Assembly: GCA_009617715.1 (NCBI GenBank)
Contig: VTFK01000114.1
Location: forward strand, 310,001 to 374,000
Length of the DNA stretch: 64,000 nt
Origin: Plectrocnemia conspersa
Taxonomy: Eukaryota > Arthropoda > Insecta > Trichoptera > Polycentropodidae
Direction: 5' to 3'
Shown here: positions 37,001 through 51,100 of the stretch, piece by piece
Numbering within the stretch: position 1 is the first letter of the stretch
Layout of the letters: each line of letters opens with the position of its first letter
Position numbers and translations under genes: made by a program
Notes under the pieces: generated by a model
Seen by the model: the letters and a program-made list of their open reading frames with translations, nothing else
What the model was told of the DNA's origin: nothing
The model's database searches: none

Positions 37001-39042
37001 TTTCTTTTGTTTACCTGTACCTCCAAATTTACCCATATCTCTACAATTGACACATTGTCCACAATCAGCCTTTTGACAATACTCACATATGCCGCATCTC
37101 TTTCTTCTCATAACTAGATTCTTCTCGCTGGACTTGTCCAATTGATTCGAAAAGAACATTTCGAACGTTTTTCTGACTAAAGGTGTCGTGGTAGCTTTCG
37201 TCCAGGAAGTGGCTTGTTTTTTCTTTGTGTAGGTAATTTTATTCTTCACTTTCGTCTTTCCGAATTTAATTCCGAAGAACTTGATGAGCTCCCTCATGCA
37301 AGGCAGAGTGATCAGCGGAGGTTCGCCATCGTCTGTCGCTTCCAAACTGACAACTTGCTCGCAAATAAATTTGGCATGCTTATGCAACATTTCTTCCGTC
37401 ATCGGTTTGTTGTCGAGTTCCGCAATGGTACATTCTTTAATAACGGCTAATAGATCTTCATAATTGGGAAACAGATAGTGAAATTCTTCGAGATACTCGA
37501 TAGTGACTTTGCTCAATCTTATTTTTTCGTAGAAATTCTCCATCAAATGAAAATATTCGGGACTAGGCTTTAACAGATTATACTCTCCGAACTCTGTAGA
37601 AAGTATGATACAATTGTTTTCTCCGCCATCAAAGCCATGAATACACCTAAATATACAATCATGATAAGTTAATATATGTCTATGTATACATATATATATT
37701 AAAATATTTTACCATTCTATTATTGGACCGATCTCTTTTACAGGGACACTCTCACTGTCTATATCTGCTGTGTCTGAACAAATTGACTTTAGATAGCCTG
37801 ATAAATAAAGCCGCACATCCGATTCTACTAATCCGCCATCAATGGGACATAAATGACCTTCTTTATCGTAAATTGAATAACCGGTGACGTTAACTTGAGG
37901 CCTCTCCGTTATATCACCATCGTCACCTGAAATTGTAATTAAAAATTAAGTATATAATCGAAATGATTGTCAGCAAAATGACTTTTACCTGACGAAAGTA
38001 GCAAATTCTCATCAGTGAGTGCTATGTATTCTTCTACTGAATTTTGAGGATGACCATAGAAATATTTCAATTCTGGATCTTTAATATTTTGGCCGCAAAT
38101 GTGACATATTTCAACTTCCATTTCCATGGGAACGACAGCCTCTATTTTATCCGTTGTTTCGTCCTTTTCGGTTGCATTGTTATTTTTATTATCGTCTGAT
38201 TCATCAATTGCACATTTCACATCATCATCGTCAGAAGAACTTTTATCTACTTCGACATTATTTGAATCGTTGCTTGTTATATTTTTAAGTGGCATAGAAA
38301 CGTCACCAGTAGGCGGTTTAATTTTTCTCTGTGTAAAAAAATATATATTAAAAATAAAGTAGGCCAACATAATATGTATGTTTTTAAGCAGCTGTTATAC
38401 GTCGGGCGAAGTTTCTGAATCGTCTTCGTCACGTGGCCTCTTTCTACTGAACATATCGGTCAGCTTCGGTTGAATTCCACTGATGCTGCAAGAGTTTCTC
38501 GTAGATTTTCTGCAAATCGCATCAATTGTATTTTTAAAATAGGGTATACATATACATCAAATATTAATTTTTATAGATTAATTATAAAATGTACTAATTT
38601 GTACTGCAAAGTTGAAGTGATCAGATTTTGAAAATATCAAAGGACATAATTGACACCTTACAAAAGCCAAACGAAATGAACTGACATGTAAAATAAAACT
38701 CAAATCGCGTTTTTTTGATAAATTAACTAAATTGACTTTGAATTCTAAAAGTGTATCGGTTACATTTCACAACTTATTAAGCCGGATGATCAAAAAACCA
38801 GTACTATGCTGGTAAAACCAGTACGAATGGTCACCCTATGCAAAGTCCAACATTAACATAAAAAATACTGTTAAATTATGTGCAACGGCGCAATCTCACC
38901 TTTTAATAGCATTGGGACTATTGGGATTTTGGTTTTCATTGGTTGAAATGTCTTTGGCTTTCTTCGTTTGTCGAGGAGAGCTTTTCGTAGAGGATTCTCC
39001 GCGATTCTTTGTACCATTGGTTAAATCACGAGCAATTGGCAT
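34009..39042 (-). CDS. Dnmt1: DNA (cytosine-5)-methyltransferase 1, with one-base frameshift
   Basis: Exons in transcript order: 39042-38900, 38509-38401, 38328-37989, 37926-37713, 37646-34633, 34566-34386, 34321-34140, 34083-34009. They total 4258 nt, one more than 1419 codons. This is the maintenance methyltransferase for CpG methylation. Domains in order are: a PCNA-box-like QPKLTDMF in exon 2; an RFTS domain (exons 3-5); a CXXC zinc finger ([16 protein letters not shown], then [17 protein letters not shown]); two BAH domains; a lysine/glycine linker ([14 protein letters not shown]); and a catalytic domain with [13 protein letters not shown] (motif I), [14 protein letters not shown] (motif IV, catalytic Cys), ENVRNF (motif VI), and [16 protein letters not shown] (motif X). 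A six-A run at 35237-35242 shifts the frame between motifs IV and VI. Removing one base restores SYCDYY...ENVRNF. Either this is a sequencing error or the allele is broken. DNMT1 is absent from Drosophila. Confidence 0.93.
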
Positions 39043-40238
39043 TGTGATAATCTGTTTAATAAAACATCAAAAATACGAAATAATTAAATGAACCGAAATA
39101 TAGAATAAATAGTTATCTATAACGTGTATCGATATTTGAATTAATTTGTGCGATATTCGAATCTTTTACCTTATTATACGACGAACATGTCATACGCTAC
39201 GCTGTGACAGCGAAACTTGGCGGGAATGAGACAGCAATAGAGATGTGCAATTTAAAAAAATTGTATTTTGTAACCGAACACACAAATTGTTATAAAAAAA
39301 AACAATAAAAAAAGTATTAAATTGACCCTTACTGTTGCTGTGTTTATAGTTTGTATTTTCTTTTTGTTTTAAGATACTTTTTATAAATCAAATGTAGCTA
39401 AGATAACGACCAAAGGCATTTTAAGTAGCTTGCTCAAATTACTCATTATTAAATGAATATATCAATACAATATACTAGTTAGGCATTTTCAATCAGGGAA
39501 ATAGCAGTTAATGAATAATTAAATCATGTTTTTTAATGTAAGCTAGCTAGTGATACGAAGACAGTAAAATACTGGGTATTATCCGGAAAACTTTCTCATG
39601 AGAAATGTAAAAAAAAAAAACTAAAAATATAATTATTTTTGATTAAATGTCATTTGTATACACTTCCATCTCGCCATGTAATTTCTAATAACGTTCTCAA
39701 TAAATAATATGACGCAGTTGAAAATGATAGAGTAATACGAAATTCTTCCACCTGGATGATAATACTTACTGATGGGTGGAGAAAATATAGAATATACGTG
39801 GAGAGAGCATAATAAACTATATTGTTGCTACACTAACTCATATGTTTTATGAATTAAGGAAAGCCTGATCAAACAAGCACATCGAATAATTAATAGTGAT
39901 GAAGATTGAAAGCTACAGATTTAATGCATTGGTGCTAACAATGCTGCTAACATGAAAGCAAAATTAAGCTTTTAAAATTGTAAGGCATTGTAACATGTAT
40001 TGCAGCTTTTCCTCCTATAAAGTTATCTTTTATTAAGTTAGTACTTAAGACAATTAACTTTTTTTAGTTAATAATATAAAGTTAGTATTATTTTTTATTT
40101 TAAAGATTTATAATATTATGTAGAAATTGATCAAAAATTTTAGTGCTTGGGCCAAAAATGTCATGTTTGAAATGGATTTTAACCTATTGAATTGCTGTAG
40201 TATTTTAATAATATTGAAATTATTGTGTTGAAATAACG
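39043..40238. other. Intergenic region between divergent DNMT1 and SARS2
   Basis: AT-rich, 1.2 kb, holding both promoters. No TATA or other element stands out against the AT background, and no coding signal was seen. Confidence 0.5.
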
Positions 40239-41727
40239 ATGTTACTATTAACGAAACTTCATAAATTCTGTTCCAACAAAAGGCTTTACTCAACTTTACG
40301 TCAAATACTGCCAAAATCATCTACAAAGCTGAATTTGGATTTAGATTATTTATGTGATAAAAAATCTTATGAAGAAATACAACAAAATATCAAAATTCGC
40401 AAAGGAGCTGGTAGTATAGAAAAAGTTATAGAATTGTATGAAAATATTAAACAAGAACAGAAAATTGGAAACCTTCAAAATGTAGAAGCATTGGCAAGTA
40501 AATTATTAGAAGAGGCTAAACGTATTCCGAATAAAACGCACCCTAAGGTTAAAGAATATAGAAACGAACCAAATATAATTAAACACATTAATAAAGTACC
40601 CGAATTTGAACATAAGCCGTATGACTTTTCCGAAATTACGAAAAAGCTCATAATTATGCGAAGCGATAAACTTGGAGACGTTTGCGGTAATCGCAGTTAC
40701 TATTTTATGAGCGACTTAGCCGAACTGGAAGAAGCTCTCATCAAATACACTGTTAGATATTTATTAAATCAAGGGTTCCAGCTTGTATCTGTCCCTGATA
40801 TTCTACCTTATCATATAATCGAGAGCTGCGGAATGATCGTCGACAGTGATAGAACACAAGTAAATTTAATATTTAAATTCAATGATTACGCTGACGATGT
40901 TTAATTTCAATTTGGATTTTTAGATATATTCCTTAGATGCTTCGCATCATGGTCCAGAGTTGTGTTTATCTGGAACGGCCGAAATGTCGTTGGCCGGTCT
41001 TCTCATGAACACTAAACATAAAGAAGAAAGTTTACCATTAAAATTAGCGGCTGTTAGTAGATGTTACCGAGCCGAGATATCTAATTTGCTGGAAGAGAAG
41101 GGAATATATAGGTAATATACGAGATAAAACTAATAATAAATTGTCATCTATATATTTATTATTATCTTATCAGGGTTCACCAATTCACAAAGGTTGAAAT
41201 GTTCGGTGTGACTACGCCGAGTCATTCCGATCAAATGTTGGAAGAGTTTAGAACTTTAGAAGAGAAGTTATTCAGTGATCTTGATTTGCATATGCGAGTT
41301 TTAGACATGCCGCCGCACGAATTAGGAGCACCTGCTTACAGGTAGTTCAGTGTATATTGTCGATTGATAATATTAAAATATTGTATATATTGATTTATTT
41401 ATTTTGTTTAGAAAATACGATATCGAAGCTTGGATGCCAGGTAGAAATATGTTCGGTGAAATATCAAGTTGTAGTAATTGCACTGATTATCAATCGAGAA
41501 GATTAGATATAAAGTATACTCCGAATGATAACTCGTTGCCTTTACACACACATACGTTGAATGGCACAGCATGCGCTGTTCCCAGAATGTTGATAGCTAT
41601 AATGGAAACTCACCAACTGGCTGACAAAATTTTGATACCAAAACCTCTTAGGAAATATATGAGCAATAAGGAATACATTGTTAGAAAGGTATCGATTCCA
41701 CAATTGAAGCTATCAAAAGTTAAATAA
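40239..41727 (+). CDS. Sars2: Mitochondrial seryl-tRNA synthetase
   Basis: Four exons: 40239-40859, 40924-41111, 41174-41341, 41412-41727; 430 residues and all phases agree. The enzyme charges mitochondrial tRNA-Ser in the matrix. [20 protein letters not shown] is a typical presequence. Class II motifs are visible: motif 1 around [17 protein letters not shown], the TxE-type serine-binding loop [13 protein letters not shown], motif 2 AVSRCYRAE with FTKVEMFG, and motif 3 [29 protein letters not shown] matches the SARS2 branch (NATACAVPR in human). It differs from the cytosolic GSGLAVGR type and suggests an active enzyme, not the insect paralogue SLIMP. It is somewhat shorter than human SARS2 (about 518), mainly at the ends. 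Confidence 0.92.
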
Positions 41728-42589
41728 GTTCAATGAAATATGTATGTATATTTAGAAAATAAATTTATATTTAATGTTGAATTTTTGTTTAATTTTCTCG
41801 AAATTAATTACAACAACTGTAAAAAGTAAGATTATTGTATACTCTGGTTGTTCTAGGAATGAATTACTAGTAGCGTTCGGTAAAATCATAATTCTCGTCT
41901 TGGGAGTAGCCAATTAACAGTGATAACCTAATCAATACACGATAGGCTTAAACAGTGGTGTGCTGCTATAGGTTCGCACTGGCTCAATAGAGCTGCTTGC
42001 TACAATAATTTTAGTTAAACAGGGAACTAGAAAAAAATATGTGAAAAAATAAATGTTTGAAATGTTCAAAAACAAAAATCACAAGATGTGATATTTTTTA
42101 TTACGTCCAGCGAAATGTACAGATTTGTGCACACGTGTCGTAGCGACTGGCTGAATATGTTTGCACTCGTTAGCAGGCATGCATGACCATTGCTGAAACA
42201 AGTGCTGACTAAAACCAAAATATATAGTGGGAAAGTTATCGTCTTCTGACAGCTACTTTCGCAAACCGCCATATACCCTCCCGCCTTGTTTTTCTGAAAT
42301 ATAATCTCCAGAGACTTCAGCAGTTCCTTCTGTGTCATAGTGCCATCTAGTTCTTTCAGTGTCATAGTATCTGATTGTTTGAATAAGTTGCATTATTTTT
42401 ATTATAATAATAATAATATAAATATTTTAACAGTAACAATGAAGCCACAAACTTTTTGGTATCTACGTTCATTCGTTTGTTAAAATTGATGAAAGCGCAA
42501 TAGTTGCTGCAGCTGAAATTGAGCTAAATGAAAATACTGTACCACTCTCACTCTTAATATGACAAAATGATTGATTCAACTGGCAAAAT

Positions 42590-42730
42590 ATTTAATACGG
42601 TGTATAGTTTTACGAATAAAAATCGACCATTCGCTGACATGGAAGATCAAGTTAAGCTTTAGATTATAAATGGATTAGATTTGGAAGCTAGACTACATTC
42701 GCGATATATAGCAAAGGAGTTGAGAAAAAA
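42590..42730 (+). pseudogene. Possible hAT-type transposase remnant
   Basis: One frame reads FTNKNRPFADMEDQVKL, then a stop, then IINGLDLEARLHSRYIAKEL. The NRPFxDxE ... NGLxLxxxLHSR pattern resembles the core of hAT-related (DUF4371/ZMYM-type) transposases as I recall them. It is too short and broken to be sure. Confidence 0.35.
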
Positions 42731-42949
42731 CTTAATACATTTGTATTATCATTGACGAAGCGTCAACCATTTTTAGTAAATCTTGCTGGTTGTATTTTTA
42801 AAGGTAAAGGGTGTCGAATTTTGATCAGTTGTATTTGTGGAAAACTTAGGCGGAGTTGGAAGCTCAAGATCAAACATTTTTTTTAATATTTCGATTTCAA
42901 TAATATTAATATTATAGTATTTTATTAAATGATATGCATTTTTATGGCT

Positions 42950-43330
42950 AAATTTGTGGGGGTTCTTTTGGTCTAATGATGACTTAGGTGCATGTCTTGG
43001 AGCATCATCTGCATTCAACCATTGTCCAGATCGTTTTTTGTTATCATACAGAATCTACTTTCATCACAGATAATGATTCGTTTCAAATCATTAATTAAGA
43101 ACACTGCTCCAAGTGTATGTTTCTGATTGTCAGTCAATTCATGCGGTACCATTTGTTTAGCTTTTCGACTTTTCCTATCGCAGCGAGAAACGGTCATTAC
43201 GCCAACTCTTAGATCACATGCGAATGCGAGAATTTTCGTATGTGGTGTAGCTTCCACCAGGGTTTTCAATTTTTATTTGTTTATAACGATTTTGGTCCAC
43301 CTCGGGGCTCGTTTTGAAAAATCACATTGC
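42950..43330 (-). pseudogene. Mariner-type transposase relic
   Basis: The - strand reads LAFACDLRVGVMTVSRCDRK, then AKQMVPHELTDNQKHTLGAV, then RIIICDESRFCM, then MNADDAPRHAPKSS. This follows mariner transposase order: a helix-turn-helix end, the WVPHEL(T/S)E-like linker, the catalytic (T/C)DE block, and the D/EAP-HxPKP-like region. An in-frame stop separates the last part, and the WVP tryptophan is lost. It is a dead fragment, and no inverted repeats were found. Confidence 0.7.
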
Positions 43331-43475
43331 CAAAATGGATTTTTTTAAACCATAATCGGAATGTTCTCTGGATAAGTATCCTTCTTCTGAACGCATTGCT
43401 AATCTTTTTACCTGTCACGGCTGAATTTTGTTCCTACTTGAAATCGTATAAGGCTCGCAATTTATTAATTTACAG

Positions 43476-43917
43476 CAGGGCTGTGGAGTCAGTCATAAAA
43501 AATCGAGCGACTTCAACTCTTTTTTAACCTTTTCCATCATGACCAATAATTTTTTAATTGTTCGTTGTGCACCATGCGTTTTAAGTCGGTAATATGAAGT
43601 ATGCACTTAATCAAATACCCAACAGCCGGCCGTACATACATACAATAGTGCGGCACTAATCCAAGCAAATGACATCCAGGGTCATGTTGCTACACTGGTC
43701 GTATTTACATAGTATGCATTTTATTATTTTTTGAAATATTATTATCATTATCTTTTGTTCCTTTTTCTTTGTTGTTATTTACATGAAAATAAATAAATAA
43801 AATAATTAAAAATATATTTAATATTTTAAGATCATCTTATCGAAATTTTTATATTCAGAGTCGGACCCTGCGAATAAGTCGGAGTCGGGAAAAAATTCCA
43901 ATGACTCCACGGCCCTG
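43476..43917. mobile_element. hAT-like MITE with CAGGG termini
   Basis: The left end CAGGGCTGTGGAGTC and right end GACTCCACGGCCCTG are terminal inverted repeats. Flanking 8-mers are ATTTACAG and GTTTACAC, sharing TTTACA, consistent with a decayed 8-base target duplication as produced by hAT elements. The interior (442 bases overall) is non-coding, with subterminal GGAGTCGG repeats. A related end occurs near 15075. Confidence 0.75.
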
Positions 43918-44085
43918 GTTTACACTTGTTTAGGGCTGTAAAAAAATAAAAAAAAGCTTCTCATTTGAAGACGATTGAAGGTATGTTATTTCGATGGTAT
44001 TTAATTTGCGATAAATATTTTTTCAATGAATTATACAAAACACTAACTTAAAAAATTTATTTAAAAAAAAATTATACAATTTGTA

Positions 44086-45183
<1,098 letters not shown>

Positions 45184-45582
45184 TGCTGATAAACGGTTTT
45201 GACACTACCAGCGAGCACATGCGTCAATTAAAGTTGCCATTCGGTAAAATCTGGTAATCAACACAGCGTGTTCGTAAACTACAGAATGTCAAAATATATC
45301 ATTATTATTATTAGGGGGTAAAAATATTTATACAAAATAATTACCCTTCAGTTATTAAATATAATGAACTTTAATAATTTGTTCGATTTTTTTTATTAAT
45401 ATCAGTTGTTCCGTAATTTTTTGCATTTTTTAGGTGCAAGTTAAACGAGACAAAAAATAAAACGTGTAATACTTAAAACTATATGCTCTACATATTTTTA
45501 TACAATCGTTCTCTTTTACAAATACAAATTTTTTATACCCTATTCCCGATAAAATTTACATAGACATTAGAAAAATAGAGTT

Positions 45583-45692
45583 TAGTATTTATATCTGTTA
45601 CACCCTAACCGGTTACAGTTATTACTCTGCGTTCATAAGAATTTGTATGCAATCATGCCGAACGCACAACACCAGGTGAAAAAAGTAGTATT
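45583..45692 (-). pseudogene. Relic of a CLIP serine protease exon
   Basis: These ~110 bases align base for base, with scattered substitutions, to exon 7 of the intact protease at 48639-48735. Shared landmarks on the + strand are AACCGGTTACAGT, the GTTCAT...AGAATTTGTATGCAA block, CATGCCG and ACAACACCAG. On the - strand the frame is broken by stops (for example the codon after the TTCTTATGA block). It is about 3 kb downstream of the intact gene's stop, so a decayed tandem duplicate is likely. The other exons were not found beside it. Confidence 0.72.
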
Positions 45693-45967
45693 TTTGGAAG
45701 CCATAAATTTTTCAACATCGTTTTTAATATTCATTTTTGTAAAACAGCTTTTTCGCCTCAAAACTGTTGCAGGGATCCAAATAGATGCTAATTGCTTGAA
45801 TCAATGCCAGGAGAGTATGGTGGGTAAGTAAGATGTTCCCAAGAAAATCCATTATTTTTTTCTATGGTCTTATCGTCGTTATCGTCGATTTTTTCCGCGA
45901 AAAATTTATCTCGGTTTTTGTCGGTTGCCTCGGATTTCGTCGGCGTACAATATTACGACTTACAATA

Positions 45968-47000
45968 AGTAGGAATCGAATGAAGCATATCTAAACTTAA
46001 TTTTGCCTACCAAGAGGAGAGCGCAAAAAATAATTAACCCTTCTCAAAAGTAAAAAATTCATGTCAAAAGCAATAAAATTATGCCACTGTCGTCGTCATT
46101 GGCGGCGGCGCCGACACAATTTTATTGCTTTTCAAGTGAATTTTTGCCTTCTGATAAGTGATAATTGTTTTTGCGCCCTTTTATTGACTAAAATTCGGTT
46201 TAAATATACTTTTACTGATACTTTCGTAACATAATTCATTAGTAATATCAGTAACGATAACTATCATATTTTTAAAACAAGTGTAATAGCAATGTGCAGA
46301 CTAACTATTTGCAATATGCGAAATACGACGTATATCTTCTTCTGCCTATTTCCCCCTGAAAGTTGAGTTCGCTTAGTGTGTATTTTAGACTTGAAAGATC
46401 TAAAACTATAATTAGTTTTAGAACTTTCATTGACTTAGAATTGGATTTGAACAGCAAATACACGTTTCGCAACTGTCAAATTGTGTTTTATAGACATTAT
46501 AGAGCAGCATATACTTTTACTAGCACCTATCAGTTAAATTATATTTTTGCTAGTAGTAACATATATTTACTGGTGAAAAAATATATTTGGACTTCACTAG
46601 TGAAAATATAACTTCACGGAAAAATACACAATCACTGTAACATTTATACATGTTAATTAATAATGATAAGTATGTAAATGTATATATTATTACGTATGGA
46701 AAAAATGAAATAATATAATTTTTTTTGCACCTGCCAGATAAATTATATTTTCACTGGTAAAAATATATATCTGCAGGGGAAAATGTATTACAATTCGATT
46801 TCACTGAAATGACAGATTTTAAAAAATATTTTCGGAATAGATTCGAGACTGTATTTTTTGATTTCCTTTGAGTGATAACTCGAGAATTCATGGTTTAGAA
46901 TCAAGGGCGTCATTTCCAAGGGAGGGAAGCAAAATTTGAAAAATAAGCGGTAGATTTTTTAATATTTCGATTTTATTAACACAGTATCATAAAGATACAT
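45968..47000. repeat. Dispersed repeat, copy B (hairpin MITE plus tail)
   Basis: Begins GAATGAAGCATATCTAAAC like copy A (61 onward). The palindrome (about 46040-46180) has CAAAAGCAATAAAATTATG against ACAATTTTATTGCTTTTCA. The tail repeats the blocks of copy A in the same order: GAACTTTCATTgACtTA-like, ACGTTTCGCAACTGTCAAAT, CTATCAGTTAAATTATATTT, TTCACTAGTGAAAATATAAC, and TGGTTTAGAATCAAGGGCGT. Copy B keeps parts deleted from copy A. Confidence 0.75.
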
Positions 47001-48162
47001 TTGTATGTAAAATACAATCTCTAAATGCTGAATATAAAAGTTAAAATGGTTGATTTACAAAATGGTCGTACAAATGACACATAATAAAAAGAAAAATACT
47101 TATTTATTATTTTTATTACAACGATATTGTGTATTTAAATTTTATAGCAAAACCTGTACTTGATGAATATTCAACAACTTTATTATCTACATTTAATAAT
47201 TAACATAACTATGTTATTTCAAATTTCCATACGCTTCATCAATAACCAACACTGTCACAATTTTTTTAAACTTAAATGAAAGAAATTTAAAAGTGTAAAA
47301 CTATTAAAATGTATTTATTAAAATATCAAGTCAATCATTTTTCTTTGACTAGTAAAATGTAATTTGTGTTATTGGAATGTTGAACATTAAAATAACGTAT
47401 CTAAGATTTTTTGATGATTGATAATAATTATTATCAGGACACCAAGTAGGAAAATTATGTATTAGTAATTATAATTTTAACTAGTGTTATATATTATACA
47501 ACAATACTATGATTTTCAATATTATAAAGACTTTAATCTTGAAGGTTCGCGATAAAAACACTATATTTTAGGTTTTCATTGTGAAATTGCACATAATTTT
47601 TTAAACTTAAAAATAAAATTAAACGTCTCTTCAAGTAAAACTTTATTGGTATTTACAATATGTATTTAGCATATGTAAACATATAATATATAAAGTAACT
47701 AATTTAATATCACAAAATGTATTTTGATATATATTTTTTTTTATTTTTGAGGAAGAGTAAATCACAATAATAAAACAAATACAAAATATAAATTCTTAAA
47801 AAAAGATAAATGCAATATTTGTGTCATTTATATTATTTAGATACATCTATAATACAATATTTTTAACATTAACTCATACAAATATTGTTATATTTTTTTT
47901 GTAGTTTCCCTTATTTATTTTACTTTTAAAATTGCAACTGTCAATATTTTTAATTATAATAGGTACACATATCATTATTATTAACATATTACAAAAGCAC
48001 ATTGTGTACAATGGAATATTTATAAACATAAACAGTAACTTTTATGACCTTTATTATAGCATATTAAGTTTATTATTTTTCCTAAAAAATGTATTGCATA
48101 TTCTTTACTATAACTTTAAAATAATCACATATTCAGTGTTTGGTTTTTATATATTAAAACTA

Positions 48163-51100
48163 TTATGGCCACACTTTTTCTTCTATCCAATCTAAATAAC
48201 TTGATACCCTTGCGTAAACGCCTGGAGCAGCTGTACCGCAAACTTTACCGAAAGACGTCACACCAGCCAATCTATATATTTGTTTGGTTGTGTCAAAATA
48301 TTGTAACGGTCCCCCTGAATCACCCTGAAAAATAATGCAAATTTAGTTTGATGTTAATCATGATATATAGGTTTTAAGTTTACCTGACAAGTATCAGCTC
48401 TATCTGTCGAGTCCATGTCACCGGCGCATAATTGTTTTGTTTCGATGCCGCGAAGGAGCTTTCGAGATGGTTCAGCTAGATATGTAACGTTGCATTGAGT
48501 TTGAGGAACAATTGTTAAATTTGCTTTTAGCAGAGTATCGCTTCTCTGATTCCCCCCTAAAATATATTTAAAAATAAAATTATTTAATATTTTGAATTAT
48601 GATAAATTTTACATAGATTTTATAAAAATAGGATTTACTATTTGTATCTGTTGCACCCCAACCGGTTACAGTCATTACTTTGGGTTCATCAGAATTTGTA
48701 TGCAAACATGCCGGACGTACAACACCAGTTGAAAAAACGGCTGGACGATTCAATCTATATTTTTTCACATAGTTAGAATAGTTTTTATAGATACTGTTTA
48801 AAAGATAGTATTACCTTATGAGAGCTAAATCGTTGTATTTCTGTGGTCTAATATAGCCCGGATGGACCTGTATTGATTCAATCTGATATTCATTTACATT
48901 ATCATCAAAAGTTTTTAAATCTATGACGCCTATTCTCGCAACTGATGGCTCTATACTAAAATACATAAAGATGTATACAATGTTGTGAATAAAATAAAAT
49001 TAATTAATGTCTTACCCTTCTACATTGATGATGCAGTGAGCAGCTGTTAATATATATCTTTCCGATATGAGAGTACCGCCACAATTAAATTGAATTCCAG
49101 TCGGAAATTCATACCCCAAAGCAGTCTAAAATGTGTTTTGTTTTAGCAATGTTCTTTAATGAATAAGATAAACTATAGACATTATTACCATATGAGGAAA
49201 CTCTCCATCTCCTGCTTCTTCACCGTTTACGATATGGAGTGATACTGGTGTAATTGCCATCGGTAGTGAGCTGACGAGTTTCTTGCATTCTAATAAAAAA
49301 AAATATTTTAGAGTAATTGCAATACTATTTCATACGCTATTTTGAATGATACCTTTTTCTGCTTTGCGCTCGGTCAAAGGTGAAACTCTATCAACAAAAG
49401 TTACTTCCGGACAGCAAATAATTTCTTTGTAGTCTTGAAAGCCGCATCGTGAGAACAATTTAGATAACTGCCGGTATGGTACGTTTCTGAAAAAATTTGA
49501 TCAAATACTTTAATAGCATATCTACATACATACATATGCATTAGTTTAGTTTTAAAATGTATGTCTTACCTACTTGCAGAACATTCTGCAACTAGTTTAC
49601 ACATTCCTGGTTTATTATCCTTTGTGTTACACATATCACCTTCATCTAAAAAGTAAACTTTAGTACACTTATTGAATGGTGTAAAATTTAATAATAAGAT
49701 ATTACAACTTCGCATTGTCAGAAGAAATAATTATTTATACAAATATTAGTATAAATATAATAGCATTAAAATGTAGATGCAAAATTTGTTATTCAACATG
49801 AAAATGGTTAGGATGTTTATGGGCTCATAGAAGTAATACACCAATTCGCTCGTTATATATTAACAGATTGCTCTATTCTCATTTCTCAGAAGTCAATAAT
49901 TTGCATCGAAAGCAATAAAAGTATTCTCATGTCATTATAGGAACGCTCCGTTAAGCTGACCACATATTTAATTATGAAAAAGACATTCCTAGCAGTCTTT
50001 TAGCTTTAATAAAAATTACTCTGCGGCAAAATATTTTAGTAAAATAGCAGTATTTTGGAGTAGATAATTATAATGACGTGATGATTCTACATTTATACAT
50101 TTATAAAAATGATTTAGTGAGAAATTTTGTATTTGTCATAAAAACCTACATTTTATTTAAAACCATTATTTTATTGTAGAAAATAATACGAAAAATTTGG
50201 CTACGCAGTGAGAAAATTTTGTAAATTTGTATTTCTTTTAAACAACCTAAAATGTTTTACTCAAATCTAAACATGTGGTCAGCTTAACTGAACGTTACCA
50301 CAATGAGGGGATATTATATCCTTACAAAACATGAATTTTTGACTTTCAAGTGAACATTTTATTAAATTAAAACGTTAGAGTTCTATTAATCATGACACCC
50401 TATTAATAACTAGCACTATTATTTTAATTTTTAAAAAATATGTACATAAAAAAAAATCGAAGATGAATAGATATCCATCTTATCATTTTGCAAATATTTT
50501 TTTTAGAAAATATGGACAAAAAACTTAGACAAACATAGTACATTATTACAAAAAAATATCGAAACGTGATTGATATATAATCAATTTCGCCTAAATTTGC
50601 TGGTGTAACTTTTGTAACAATCAATACGTACAATACTATTCATGCGAGTTAATCGTGGTTAAAAATTTTGATAGAAGCCTGGGTTTTTAAATTTTTATCT
50701 TTTTTAATTCCTTTTTTTTTTTTTTTAAATTTTTTTTTTTTAAAAATATTTTTCGCCCCACCCCCTAATTTCCCTGGTAAGGAAAAAGGAAATTTTTTTT
50801 ACATTTTTTTGTTGGGTGGAATTCTTTTTTTGTCAAAAAAAATGTGGATTTTTTTTACCAAAACCTTTGGGTTCCCGGCCTTTTTTTTTTTTGTTTTTTT
50901 TTTAAATTTGTTTGCCCCTTTTTAAAATTTTCTTTTTTTTGGGGGTTTTGGGGAATTTTTTTCATTGAAAAAAAATTTATTTTTTTTTAATTGGTTTTTT
51001 AAAGGGCCTTGACCGGCAAAATTTTTTTTTAAAAATTTTAAAATTCCGAGGGGGGGGGTTTTTGGGTTAATTAATATTGGTATTTTTAATTTAGGAAAAA

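Larger units (their letters stand above)
41728..44085. other. Repeat-rich spacer between SARS2 and KRR1
   Basis: Holds a mariner relic (42950-43330), a possible hAT-type transposase remnant (about 42590-42730, +), a 442-base MITE with CAGGG ends (43476-43917), and a short unrecognised open stretch on - (42240-42365: MTLKELDGTMTQKELLKSL). The remainder is AT-rich without signal. Confidence 0.6.
45184..48162. other. Intergenic region with protease-exon relic and long repeat copy B
   Basis: Contains the relic of a CLIP protease exon (45583-45692) and copy B of the dispersed repeat (45968-47000). From 47000 to 48160 it is very AT-rich, without a recognisable feature. Confidence 0.6.

Noticed and set aside
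40239..41727. Assignment as SLIMP, the insect seryl-tRNA synthetase paralogue
   Set aside because: Motif 2 and motif 3 (NGTACAVPR) are of the active SARS2 type, without the degenerate active site expected of SLIMP.
45643..45831. 62-codon + strand frame
   Set aside because: It overlaps the antisense side of the decayed protease exon and has no independent support.
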